A stretch of 64,000 nucleotides of DNA from Paraescarpia echinospica (lineage: Eukaryota; Annelida; Polychaeta; Sabellida; Siboglinidae), in the NCBI GenBank assembly GCA_020002185.1, contig CM034534.1, positions 15,592,964 through 15,656,963 on the forward strand, given 5' to 3'. The position numbers were made by a program, and so were the translations under genes. Below, in pieces: positions 48,153-58,295 of this stretch (within the stretch, counting starts at the first letter, position 1; the number at the start of each line of letters is the position of its first letter). The notes below the pieces were generated by a model. It did not search any database, was not told where the DNA came from, and saw nothing but the letters and a program-made list of their open reading frames with translations.

Positions 48153-48229
48153 AGTCCCCTAGCGGATTGTGGAATTACAAATGTGCCATCTAGCGAACTG
48201 TTTGCTAATATGCTACGCCACTTAGTGGG
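48153..48229 (-). promoter_or_regulatory. Cluster of three CTCF-like motifs
   Basis: On the minus strand TCCGCTAGGGGACT (48166-48153), TTCGCTAGATGGCA (48197-48184) and CCCACTAAGTGGCGTAG (48229-48213) each differ from the CTCF core by one or two bases. All three point the same way within 77 bp. This could be a boundary site, or a repeat family carrying the motif. Confidence 0.3.
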
Positions 48230-48499
48230 GAATCAATATACATGTAGTATAATTTCACCAACACTTATTTGTCCTCCCTAAATAATCATAATTTTGTAAT
48301 ATAAATAATAGTCAGAATCTTTTGTCTTTGGCGGAGATAGATTGTGGAAATTGGTGGTGCAGAAAAGTTGATAAACAAGTGCAATTCCTGATTGATAATT
48401 ATGATTCTTGCCTTAATATAATTCACAAAGTAGCAGAAAACATATATTGAGTAGCATTTGTGCTTTCAGCAGCACCAGCAGCACACCATACTGTGCATG

Positions 48500-48544
48500 T
48501 ATTATGTTGTTGTTGAATAAACTTTCATTCATTCATTCATTCAA
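48500..48544 (+). mobile_element. Retroposon-like 3' tail with (ATTC)n
   Basis: TTGTTGAATAAACTTTCATT followed by four ATTC units is a common LINE/SINE 3' end. The body upstream (about 48300-48500) is not recognised. Confidence 0.35.
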
Positions 48545-48844
48545 AGGTTATTCTTGTATATTGAATAGCGTCATAATAAATCGCTCACGGGCGCTCATTA
48601 TATACTACACATGAATGTACACGCGACGCAATTTCTGAAGGTGTGAAGGAGAGTATGATTTCAGTGTAGATGTTACTTTCATTTGTCTTCTGTCTATGAT
48701 TTCATATATAGAATCGTACCTGGTATGTTACGAATTCAATGCGTTTTCCATAATCAATACACTTAGTTTTGTTCAGGTAACCACGTCGAATCAAACTTGC
48801 TGCTATTGCACCTTCCTGGAAATGATGCAGTGTGAGAACAATAC

Positions 48845-48902
48845 TAAATAGTTACATATATACATATTTATGAGTGTATGTATGTATATATATATATGTA
48901 TG

Positions 48903-48940
<38 letters not shown>

Positions 48941-48973
48941 TATACATATATACATACATACACATATAATATG

Positions 48974-49004
<31 letters not shown>

Positions 49005-49015
49005 TTGTGTGTATG
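48845..49015 (+). repeat. TA/TATG/GT compound microsatellite
   Basis: A long run of TA, TATG and TACA units followed by GT. Open frames on both strands here are artefacts. Confidence 0.9.
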
Positions 49016-49089
49016 TAATTATCAAAGCCATACAGATCATATAAGAAAATACCCCTGCAGTTGTTCTCACTCCTGAATGGTAAAATACA

Positions 49090-49960
49090 ATGTTTTAGAT
49101 TAATGCAGGAGTACTACAAGGAGAATCTCTCGTCCCAGACTTGTTCATTATTGTCATGGGTTATGCCTTACGAACTGCAAGTGATGAGAGGCAAAGTATA
49201 ACCCTCTCCAGGCGTCGGAGCACCAGGTATCCAGTCCAATGTCTCTGATCTGTTTTTTTGCTGATGAAATCGCACTGTTTGCTGACACACTACACGAAGC
49301 AGACCTCCTTCTCCATAAAGTTGAGAGTGCTTCTAAAGCTACTGGATTATTTCTCAATCCAAGCAAAACCAAGTACATGTACATCAATCTAGGAACAAAT
49401 CCTAATCTACTCACGTTAGATTGGAGTCAGATAGAGAAAGTCAAATATTTCAAATACCCCGGCTCATACACCAACTCTCAACGTGACAGAAACGTGTAGA
49501 AAAACCCAGGCTTAGGCAGCAGTACATGCACTGAATAACGTATTGCATTCATCATTATACAGCAACACCAAACTAAACATCTTTAGGACCACAGTTGAAC
49601 CGATCCTCATATATGGTTGCGAATCATGGACACTGATTCAAACACTAGAGAAAACACCACACTTCTACATAAAATATACAATGTGTCTTGGCGTGATCAC
49701 ATCACCAACAGGGAACTGTACGACAGCCCACCACGGATTTCCGCCATTGTGACGCAGCGGCGTCTACGTCTGGTAGGGCATGGGATGCGCAACGATGAAA
49801 TGGATAAACAAAGTCTTCCTTGGAGACCCGATACGTCGCCCTAACATGACCGTGAGATGCATCATCGAGAGGAACACCGGCCTCAGTGGGACTTGTGTGG
49901 CTGCCACAATGACAAACAGAAAACGGTGGACACACGCCATCATGTCACCAAGTGAATGAC
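49090..49960 (+). mobile_element. LINE RT C-terminal fragment (plus strand)
   Basis: Starts with AGVLQGESLVPDLFIIVMGY (motif B) and RRSTRYPVQC. FFADEIALFADTLHEADLLL follows, where FADE replaces FADD, then ASKATGLFLNPSKTKYMYI, QIEKVKYFKYPGSYT, TTVEPILIYGCESWTL and NVSWRDHITNRELYD. This is the order of RT palm, thumb and connection in non-LTR elements. Short frameshifts separate the parts, and the end near 49960 carries a KRKWWT-like region in a shifted frame. A dead copy lacking its 5' half. Confidence 0.8.
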
Positions 49961-49974
49961 ACGTAAGTATAAGT

Positions 49975-50105
49975 ATATATGTTTGTATGTATGTATGAAT
50001 TTATGTATGTATGTACATATGTATGTACGTGCGTATGTTCGGATGTATGTATGTATGTATGTATGCATGCATGTATGTATAGATATGTATGTATGTATGC
50101 ATGTG
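49975..50105 (+). repeat. (TATG)n microsatellite
   Basis: About 130 bp of imperfect TATG/TACG units directly before the SINE, possibly its insertion target. Confidence 0.9.
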
Positions 50106-50107
50106 TG

Positions 50108-50395
50108 GAGCGCAGTAGCGCATCGGTGAGAGCTCCGGACTCTCGACAGAGAGAACGCGAGTTCGATTTTTGTGCAGCGGTGTCGAACCTTGCTTCAGTT
50201 CACCATGCTGTATGAATGAGTACCTGGCTATAGACAGTGGTGGATATTTGTGTACGAATAGTCTTCGCGCATTAATTGCAGCATGACTTAATGTTTCCCA
50301 GAGAAGTCGAGATGGTGTTCGATTGAACAGGTCTACCAGGGAGTAAAGTGTAAAGCGCTTTGAGCAGTCCTGCTCAAAATAACTTACCTTTTTTA
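50108..50395 (+). mobile_element. tRNA-derived SINE
   Basis: The head is tRNA-like. An A box TAGCGCATCGG (50116-50126) fits TRGYNNANNGG, and about 34 nt later AGTTCGATTTT (50160-50170) approximates the B box. In between is a potential anticodon arm CCGGACTCTCG. An unrelated body follows, with AGTGGTGGATATTTGTG and CGAGATGGTGTTCGATTG. The 3' part GTAAAGCGCTTTGAGCAGTC resembles L2-type LINE tails, which would supply the RT in trans. About 290 bp long. Pol III transcription is inferred from the boxes. Confidence 0.65.
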
Positions 50396-50771
50396 GATAG
50401 TGACGCAAATAATTTGCTAAAATGACTAATACCCGAAACTCGCTGTCAAGTTAGAACAAACAAATGCTTTGCTTCCCAATGTCTCTTAGTGTTGCGTTAT
50501 TATTTTACATACCAATTCTATAGCTTAGCTAATACTTGTAATGGATTCATATATGTTCCTGTTTTTTTCTCCAATTTCCATGTTGGGCTGATCAAGTTGT
50601 TTTGTACAAAGTACATGACGAGAAGCATCGACACACCTTCTGAGTGATGTGAATATCTTCCACAGCCGGCATTTCGTTCCCTCTTACCGGTCGCACCATG
50701 TCACGGTGTGCTAACAGGAAGCCAGCGTGGTCAAGTAATATGCACCTGCAAAATTATACTGCCGCATATTA

Positions 50772-50812
50772 TTACGCGCGCGCGTGCATGTACGTGCGTG
50801 CGAGCGGGCGTA
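50772..50812 (+). repeat. Alternating CG/TG purine-pyrimidine tract
   Basis: A (CG)n core followed by TGCATGTACGTGCGTGCG. Strictly alternating purine-pyrimidine DNA rich in CG is prone to Z-DNA. Confidence 0.7.
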
Positions 50813-51061
50813 CTAGCTGAGTTGTCCGGCTTTGCATTAGGGAAATAAGACATTTTACTGATAAAGTCAAGTCTACGCCAAAGCTACTGTGTACTGGAAT
50901 TGAGCTCCTCAATGCATCCATCTGCACTGGATTTGATGGTTTTGTTATTAACTCTTATATGAGTATAACAATGCATCGAATTATCGATGCATCGCGATAG
51001 TCGATATGGAAACAAATGTGCACTACTGTATAAATATAATGATTTAATATATATAATACTA

Positions 51062-51925
51062 TTTATATTCTCCCTCTCGTTTTCCCTCCCATTCTTCCTC
51101 TCTTTCTTGCTCTCGTTCGCCTTATCCTTCTTCCTCTCGATCTTCTTCGCATACTTCCTCTCCTTCCTCCTCTCGTTCTTCCATTCCTTCTCCTGCTCGT
51201 TCTTCCTAACCATATTCATCTCGTTCTCCCTCTCCTTCCCACTCTCCGTCCCACTCTTCGTCCATTCTCCTTCTTCCTCTTTGTTTCTTCTCGTTCTTCC
51301 TCTCATTCTTCCTCTCGTCCTTCTTCTCCTTCTTCCTCTCATTTCTCCTCTCGTACTTCATATTTTGTCTTCCTCCCATCTTCCTCTTGTTTTCCCCTCG
51401 TTTCCTTCATGTCCTTCCTCTCACACTTCCTCTCTTTCTTCCTCTTGTTCTTCTTCACATTCTTCCTCTCGTTCTTCCTCTCCTTCATCTCGTTCTTCCT
51501 CTCTTTTTTAATCTCGTTCTTCCTCTCTTTTTCCTCTCGCTTTTTCCCTCGTACTTCCTTTCCTACTTCTTCTCGTTCGTCCTCTCGTTTTCGTCTTCTT
51601 CTTCCTCTCGTACGTCCTCTCCTTTTTCCACTTTTTTGTCCATTCGTTCTTCCTATCCATTTTCATCTCGTTCTCTCTCTCCGCCCCATTCTCCTTCCTC
51701 CCCTCGTTCTTCCGCTCCTTCTCCCCTATTACTTCCTCTCATTGTTCCTACTCATCTTCCTCTCCTTCTTGTCGTTCTTCCTCCCCATCTTCCTCTCGTT
51801 CTCGTTCTTTTCGTTATTCGTCTTGTTTATCCTCTCCCTCTCCTTCTTTCTCTCCTCCTTCGTCTCCTTCTTCCCGTCCTTCTTCCTCTTGTTCTTGTTC
51901 TTCTTCCTCCCAATACGGAACAAGC
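51062..51925 (+). repeat. Long pyrimidine tract, TTCTTCCTCTCG-type units
   Basis: Roughly 860 bp in which nearly every base on the plus strand is C or T. It is built from imperfect 12-18 bp units such as CTCGTTCTTCCT. The minus strand reads as KERKNERE-like open frames and the plus strand as SFLSSFFL-like frames. Both are by-products of composition and neither is called as a gene. Confidence 0.9.
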
Positions 51926-51949
51926 TTGAATAAAACAAATAATAATTAT

Positions 51950-52460
51950 CTTCGAGAGTGTAAATTTTGCACCGAGTCCTCATTCTCTGTTCTTTACGGC
52001 GACTACTCACAGCCATGGGGCCACGACTAATAACCTTCAAAATCTTCCCCAGGAGGAACCGAAATAACTGTAACTTCTCGAGGCTCCAGTTCAATGAGCT
52101 CACCAGCATGGTCGACGGTTCGTCAAATAAGTCGACTCGCATACCGGCCGGACACTTACAATTTGCTATGCGCTGCTCCGTATCAGTTGTAGCCGCGGGC
52201 GCAGGCTTAGCAGGGCCACGGGCGCCAACTGGCAGTCCTGCATCAGACGCTTCGGTGCCATTTCAACTTGCAACTTTGCCATCCTCATCACCTTCACCAT
52301 GCTTTCGCCGTCATTTCCCCACTGCTCGCTCTATCAGCTGCATTGAAATGCTAATTGAAATCATTTTGGACATCGCCGACGCTAATTCCAAAATCGCTCA
52401 GGTCCGCTATTTTCTGCAGCACGTCAGGTCGGGTCATAAGTCGGTGCAGCATGACCTATA
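51950..52460 (-). pseudogene. Unassigned coding relic beside the pyrimidine tract
   Basis: Minus strand, read from 52440: TRPDVLQKIADLSDFGISVG and DVQNDFN, then a stop. A second open frame holds KLQVEMAPKRLMQDCQLAP, and a third continues IANCKCPAGMRVDLFDEPST, then LEKLQLFRFLLGKILKVISR, to about 51960. The three pieces read as ordinary protein, but two frame changes and a stop would be needed to join them. A 203-codon plus-strand frame (51967-52578) overlaps. Which strand codes is uncertain and no family is recognised. Confidence 0.25.
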
Positions 52461-54104
52461 TAGGTCAGCGGAAACTACATTAATAACGCACTATTTCGTT
52501 GATTACTTAATAAGGAGCATCCTGATCGGATCAAAACAAGGGTCATCGGAAAGAGCGATATCCATAATGGTAAAATAGCACACTAATACAATAAATGAAA
52601 ATATAGATCAGGTTACGAATAAAGAACTTTGAAGGCGTGTAGCTCTGATACCGATTTGCAACTTATGGTCGTTTCTGACAGCAGATGATACACACACATA
52701 CACACACTCTACACATACCCACACACGCACGCACGCACACACACACGTGAGCAAAGTACTGCTCTATGTGGCGTAGTTGGTAAAGAAATAATATTCTAAT
52801 TACGTAATTGTTGCTAAACGTACACGCAATGCCAACTGTCCCACATTTCAAACCGTGTATCATTTAACTTATTTTTTATTGATCTACGACCCTTCGGACG
52901 TAAATTTACAGCTTGTAATGGTAGGGAACGACATGCAGAGCGGGCCCCTTAAGCAAGATTTGTCATAAAGTTGACATTTTTACTCTAATACATTTTCTCT
53001 ACTGGAACATCTTCTCCACTTATCTAACTACGTCTGTGCTAAAGGTTAGTGTATTTCTTTTAAAATTACACTATCTAGTGTTTCAGTACACCATCCGATC
53101 TTTGACTCGCTAAAAATGTGCGTCCAAAACGGGCCCCCTGTACATCCACTTATATATTAGTCATAATCACGCATTTCGCAAACACATTGTGCACACTCGG
53201 ACCCTGAGCAGTCGTGATGTGCCCACGCCGCATATTATTGACATTTTATCCTTTCTTCCTCGTCCTTACTGTCCAAAACAATTATTGTTTCTGCGCACAG
53301 TTGTCTCGCTTGTTTTCGAAGCTTCAAGACATCGCAGTGGTACCGCAAACGATCACTTCCTTCCCCGTGTAGGTCCACTCGTGTTGAGTTGTGGCTCCTT
53401 TGACGTTGTAGGATTTTTTCAGATTTTCTTCAAAATCGAAGTTGGCTTTTGTGTGGACTGATCGTGGTGATGCTTTTGCACTTTTACTCGACTTTCAATA
53501 TTTCAATATCGGTGATGAGGTTTATTATTAAGGTTTTGTGATAATACAACTTGACAATTATATACTTGAATATTAAACTACTTAATGTTACAATTATGTA
53601 TCCATACAACTCATTAAATTGCTTTGCTTGATAAGTATATTATTATTATTGTATTCCTGGGTGATATGTGAAAATCTATGTATGTAATATAGTAAAAAAT
53701 ATCATAATACATTACAAATGCAGGTATGTGTATTGTATCAACAGCATATCGACGATAGCGGACCCCTTTTAGCATAGCGGGCGACTCAGGGGCCCGTGTA
53801 GAGCACACTTCACGGCCTCGTGTTGATAATCAATTTGAATACAAGTCCTGCATGTTCTTCAAATCTAATGCACACATATCAGAGCGCACACCCTTGGATT
53901 ATGAATACCAGTTTCCTTTGTTTTCAACGCCGACAAACGGAAATATGTTATTTGAAAAATAGTGTTAACATTTTAAGAAAAGTATGAAAAACGATCTGTA
54001 TGATGTGCGTTTCGTGCTTCCGACCAATGTTCACTGCAGTCTATTTGTGAGTTACTTAGCAAAGCCACTACAAATTGTGCTGTGTATAATACAATGATGC
54101 CGTT
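52461..54104. other. No gene recognised
   Basis: AT-rich. A short AC microsatellite lies at about 52690-52748. The plus frame 53189-53461 is without recognised domain. Confidence 0.4.
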
Positions 54105-54398
54105 TTGGGCAGGTGGTCCGTTTTGCATGGCGTTCCCCTACGTGTATTTTCTGCGATTGATCCAAGTGCCGCTGATCAGTTGGGGACATGCTACATATCT
54201 AGCTTTAACGCGAAAAAACCTTTCAAGTTTGCGTCAAACGTCATCTATGAATACTGCGGGAACTTGTCTTTGTGTCTGTGTGTATGGAAGCGAGAACCGG
54301 ATGTTTTTTCTAATATGAACAATATTGCGAAACACCGAACTTACGTGATGCCTTCCACTTGTGTACACGGGTGGTACGAACCAATCATCAAGGAGTAG
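54105..54398 (+). other. Open frame of unknown function
   Basis: A 97-codon plus frame with protein-like composition: VFSAIDPSAADQLGTCYISS, NAKKPFKFASNVIYEYCGN and STCVHGWYEPIIKE, ending in TAG. Several Cys and aromatic residues suggest a small folded domain, possibly an exon. No family, start context or splice site is convincing. Confidence 0.25.
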
Positions 54399-54399
54399 A

Positions 54400-55117
54400 A
54401 CATTACTAGAGTGATTTCCAATCCTAACGCGCCGAACAAAACTGTTGACGATGTCCCGTCCGGTCTAGACTCAAATAACACAAACAGGGTTTCTTTGTAT
54501 TTCGTTTATCATAACACAACTTTAATCGGTGAGAGTAGTGCAATCTCTGACCATGGATAAAATGCACAAGTTCTTACGTGCTGTAGTGTTATCTACAATT
54601 GACGGAAGCAGTGGTTATTGACAGGGTGTGCTCGGCGAGGACAGATGAAGGATGACGACATTCATAACGTCATCTACTTGAAAACGATTTTATGAATCGT
54701 AGCAGTAGGCGAACGGTAGGCACCACCTAACGGACCGACATAAATGCCTTCCCCAAACACAAATTTTAAACATTTGAAAGCCTTGCATCTCCCCGCCACA
54801 ACTAGGCCTGTAGTAGACTTGCCAAATGGTGCAGTAGGCGTGAATGTAAGGTCAAACAAGGTCACCATCAAATGATGAATTTTCGAAATTGTGCGCTTCT
54901 GATGATTTTATATATGCTTTACTTAATAAAAAAATGGCCACGTCATATATATTTGGAAAGTGTATTGTCTCCCCGAAAAAACTGAGGTAAGATGTGGAGT
55001 TGTTAACTGATATAGTAAGTGCGGAGCAAAGCTCAAATGAGGTCGCCGTGAAATTATGAATATTCATTGTTTTGCAATACCGCGAAAGTCATAACGTTAG
55101 AATGTATCTGCTTCTTT

Positions 55118-55190
<73 letters not shown>

Positions 55191-56256
55191 ACGCACACGC
55201 ACACACACACGCACGCACACACCATATACTGTGTAAAAGAACGAATTGTTTCTCCCCGTCAAAATATATATATGAGATGGAGCTGTCAGTTGATGGAGTA
55301 TAGGTGGAGCGACGATCAAACAGAGTCACCGTCAACGACAAGTGATAAATGTTCGAAATTGGGTCATCCCCAAACGTCATACAATATCAATGGTTATATA
55401 TATATCTACGTTACCTACCTACATACTGAATCCCTGTAAATATGGGATAAGAAGGAGACCTGTGTTCAAAACTGCGCCATTCCGCAAATGTTCTACAATT
55501 ATAATGTTTGCGTATCTACTTTGTCTACCTTCACTAGACCACGCATTGCGTAATGCCAGCGAAAACGAGACACTGTCACTTGATCAACTGGTCAAACCTT
55601 TTTTAGAATCTAATTTGTAGACGTTTTATTTGAAAGACCACCATCTTCTACGATGTATATTACTAAAAATAGTTTCAAAGTTGAATATTTGTATTGTTTC
55701 TATTAAATTTAATATGAGTACTTTAAACGCCCACCAATTTACGTTACATAATGACGCTTAGTGAATTACCTGCCCTCATTATTTTAAGAATTTACTTCCC
55801 TGATTTGATATACATGTATATTGAGCAAGAGTACCTGATAGTATTGGTAGAATGTCATTTACATGTTCATCATAGCTTAGTGTTTGTTTATCTGACCAAC
55901 TCTCATGCAAGAATTTTGTGCATTCCATAATTGTTTAGGAAGTTCCACCTATCAGGTTGTTCCGACGTCCATCACATGAAAAAGAATGCAGCTGTGTTTG
56001 CACAAACCATTGATTTGCTTTATGTAGAGGTTCCCAATATATCAGACAGCATTGTATTGACAAATTGGCATGTACTGAAATGTGTTGCTCCTTCAAACAT
56101 GCGACATGTTTTCGTAACGTAAATCGGGAGAAAGTGAAAAATAATAACAAATGTAAAAAAACCAAGATTTGTTTACGAAATAATCAAAGTTAATGTATAT
56201 TAGTTATTCATCGTCAGATACAATTAAAAGATGAGCAGATTGCCTTGCATGTGCCA
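54400..56256. other. No gene recognised; includes AC microsatellite
   Basis: AT-rich DNA. The segments at 54835-54880 (CAAGGTCACCATCAAATGAT), 55035-55075 (GAGGTCGCCGTGAAATTATG) and 55320-55355 (GAGTCACCGTCAACGACAAG) are similar. They mark a diverged tandem unit of about 200-300 bp, each preceded by a TCTCCCCG-type motif. Confidence 0.4.
55120..55222 (+). repeat. (AC)n microsatellite with GCAC units
   Basis: About 60 bp of pure AC followed by ACGC/ACAC alternation, inside one unit of the diverged tandem region. Confidence 0.95.
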
Positions 56257-57022
56257 TCATGTTAACAAGTTATTTAATAACGTAACCATGAACATTGGTA
56301 ATACACACGTGGTTTTCTTTCCTTGCACCCTTTCATGTGAAGCGCGGACAATTGCTTTCTTCTGCGAATTGCTGAGTGTTTTCTCCATCTCGTTAAGACG
56401 GGCATGATGTTGCACGAGAATTTCCTTGACTTTCTGGACCTTTTGTTGGAGTAAAGCCAGCATTCCTTATGTCCTCATTTGCCTGATTTGTTGGACTCGA
56501 ATCTTCACCAGTTTCTTCTTGACTGTCGCTACTATCTTCACCAGCATGTTTGGTGTTCTTTAGTCTCTGGACAGTTTTCTGCGAAGTTTTCAGCTTCCTT
56601 TCCATCAGCTTGTTTCTTCGCTCGTGTTCATAAGGTTTCACCTTTTGTTGGTGTATTGTCTTGTTTTGATTCAATAGTGCTAGTGCGATTCCTCTTCCTT
56701 GAATTTTGAAATGGCAAATTCACAATAACCGTTATATTGGGCTAGATTGTTGCTGTGCTGTCGCATGGCCTGCCATTTTCGTCTGCCACCTCTCGAACTT
56801 CTGGTTGTGTGGCAGCACTTGCTAATGCCTTGAGCTTTTCGCAGATATGTTTTGCTGTAGACGCTTCCCTTTCTTCTTTTTTCATGCAGTTTTGACATTG
56901 ATAGGTTGTCTCTTGGCACTTAATATTTCATAACACGACCTGTCTCCTTTCTTCCGTAATGTGAGTATGTTGTCTTTCGCTATCTCTGTAAGCTTTCTGG
57001 CGTTCAGCTGAAGTTTTTGCCA
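56257..57022 (-). pseudogene. Broken lysine/arginine-rich coiled-coil gene of unknown family
   Basis: From 57022 the minus strand reads MAKTSAERQKAYRDSERQ, then after a frame change SMSKLHEKRRKGSVYSKTY and GISKCCHTTRSSRGGRRKW. Another frame holds QGRGIALALLNQNKTIHQQK and RRNKLMERKLKTSQKTVQRL with an acidic Ser-rich stretch (GEDSSDSQEETGEDSS). Another has MLALLQQKVQKVKEILVQHH and LSNSQKKAIVRASHERV. The parts are collinear but lie in different frames, so there are at least three frameshifts. The N-terminal SAERQKAYR type is a lineage of uncharacterised proteins I have seen in aquatic animals, with no known function. Introns are a less likely explanation because no splice sites fit the joins. 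Confidence 0.5.
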
Positions 57023-58295
57023 TGGTTCCTACAAACACAAACTAAAAAATGCTTCAAAAGCTGCTCACGCATGTGCCCATAGCCATATGTGAAAAATTGC
57101 CATAATATTAATAATAATGTTGTTAGTCATGTCGTGCAATATAACAAGGTTCTATAAATCTAAAAAACAATGCAATAATGAAAAGCTTTTTAACATTTAT
57201 CGAAGTCGCACATCGTGTATACGAATTTCGATTTACGATACAATTTACGTTACGTTTTCTTGACAAGTCCATTGAGCGGCACATGTTCACATTTCAGTCA
57301 ATTTAATATCGCCCATCAAAGAATAAGTACTCTCACAGTAGAAATGCGTAATACAATTGCTATCGCTATGTTCCCTCCGTTAACATGAGTGAGTTATGTT
57401 TCAAGTCGCCTATTAGTTTACAGTGGGTAAAATCATAAGAAAAATTATCAACGATTTATTCACACTAACGCTACCACTACACTTACTTAGTCACTCAACC
57501 ATGGAAATGGTAAAATTGCATGGCAGTTTGCTATGCGTTTATGCAAATACTTGTCAGCGTAAACGAAAATGGTGTCACGAAATTCAGTGTAACGTAAATT
57601 GGGCAAATTCACGACTCAAGTTCTCTACACTGTTTCAAGGAACGCCCGAGCGAATGTATATTGTGGTATTGGTAGTGATCTATGTTGAATAACAGTGAAG
57701 CATTTCTTTTGGCATGCCCTTACATACTGTTTTCAGTATCGCCGTAACGTAAATAGAATCCTTAAAGGAGAAAATCGAGAATGTTAATATCTTTGTCCTG
57801 TGATTGTCGAATTACGACAACAGCTGCAAATAATTGTAGTAAGTCATACATAGATGTTATTATATTTCAATAACAGTTTGCAACTACGTGAGGTATGAAT
57901 TTAAAGTTGGAGAACAATCAAAGGAAACAGCGTAAGATAAATCGCATGATTTCGGCGACAAGCTATTCACGAGCACAAACACACAATGTTGTACTGCAGG
58001 TGATTTATTTATACCATAAATTAAGTAATTTAATAATTTGAACAGTGGTTGTAGACAGAGTGTTGCCGGCGACAAGCGAAAACGCACAATTGTGTCGCGT
58101 CCATGCGTTGGTAATTCAGCAAATTGTACAGTTAACTGCACAACACTATACATCATTTTAATCTTTATGATGTCTTGTAGCTATTGGAATCGGAAATTTG
58201 TGTGAACTTTATTACATAGGCCCCTATAACAACTACGAAAACGGCCGGCGACAGCACTTTCTCAAAAGTGTCTCATTTTCGCTGGCCTTGCACTT
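57023..58295. other. No gene recognised
   Basis: AT-rich DNA. The plus frame 57423-57692 and minus frame 58156-57884 have no domains. GGCCGGCGACAGCACTTTCT near 58240 lies next to the LINE 3' end. Confidence 0.4.

Noticed and set aside
50884..51933. Several 130-180 codon frames, Lys/Arg/Glu-rich on minus and Ser/Phe/Leu-rich on plus
   Set aside because: All come from the pyrimidine tract composition, and frames on both strands are equally long.
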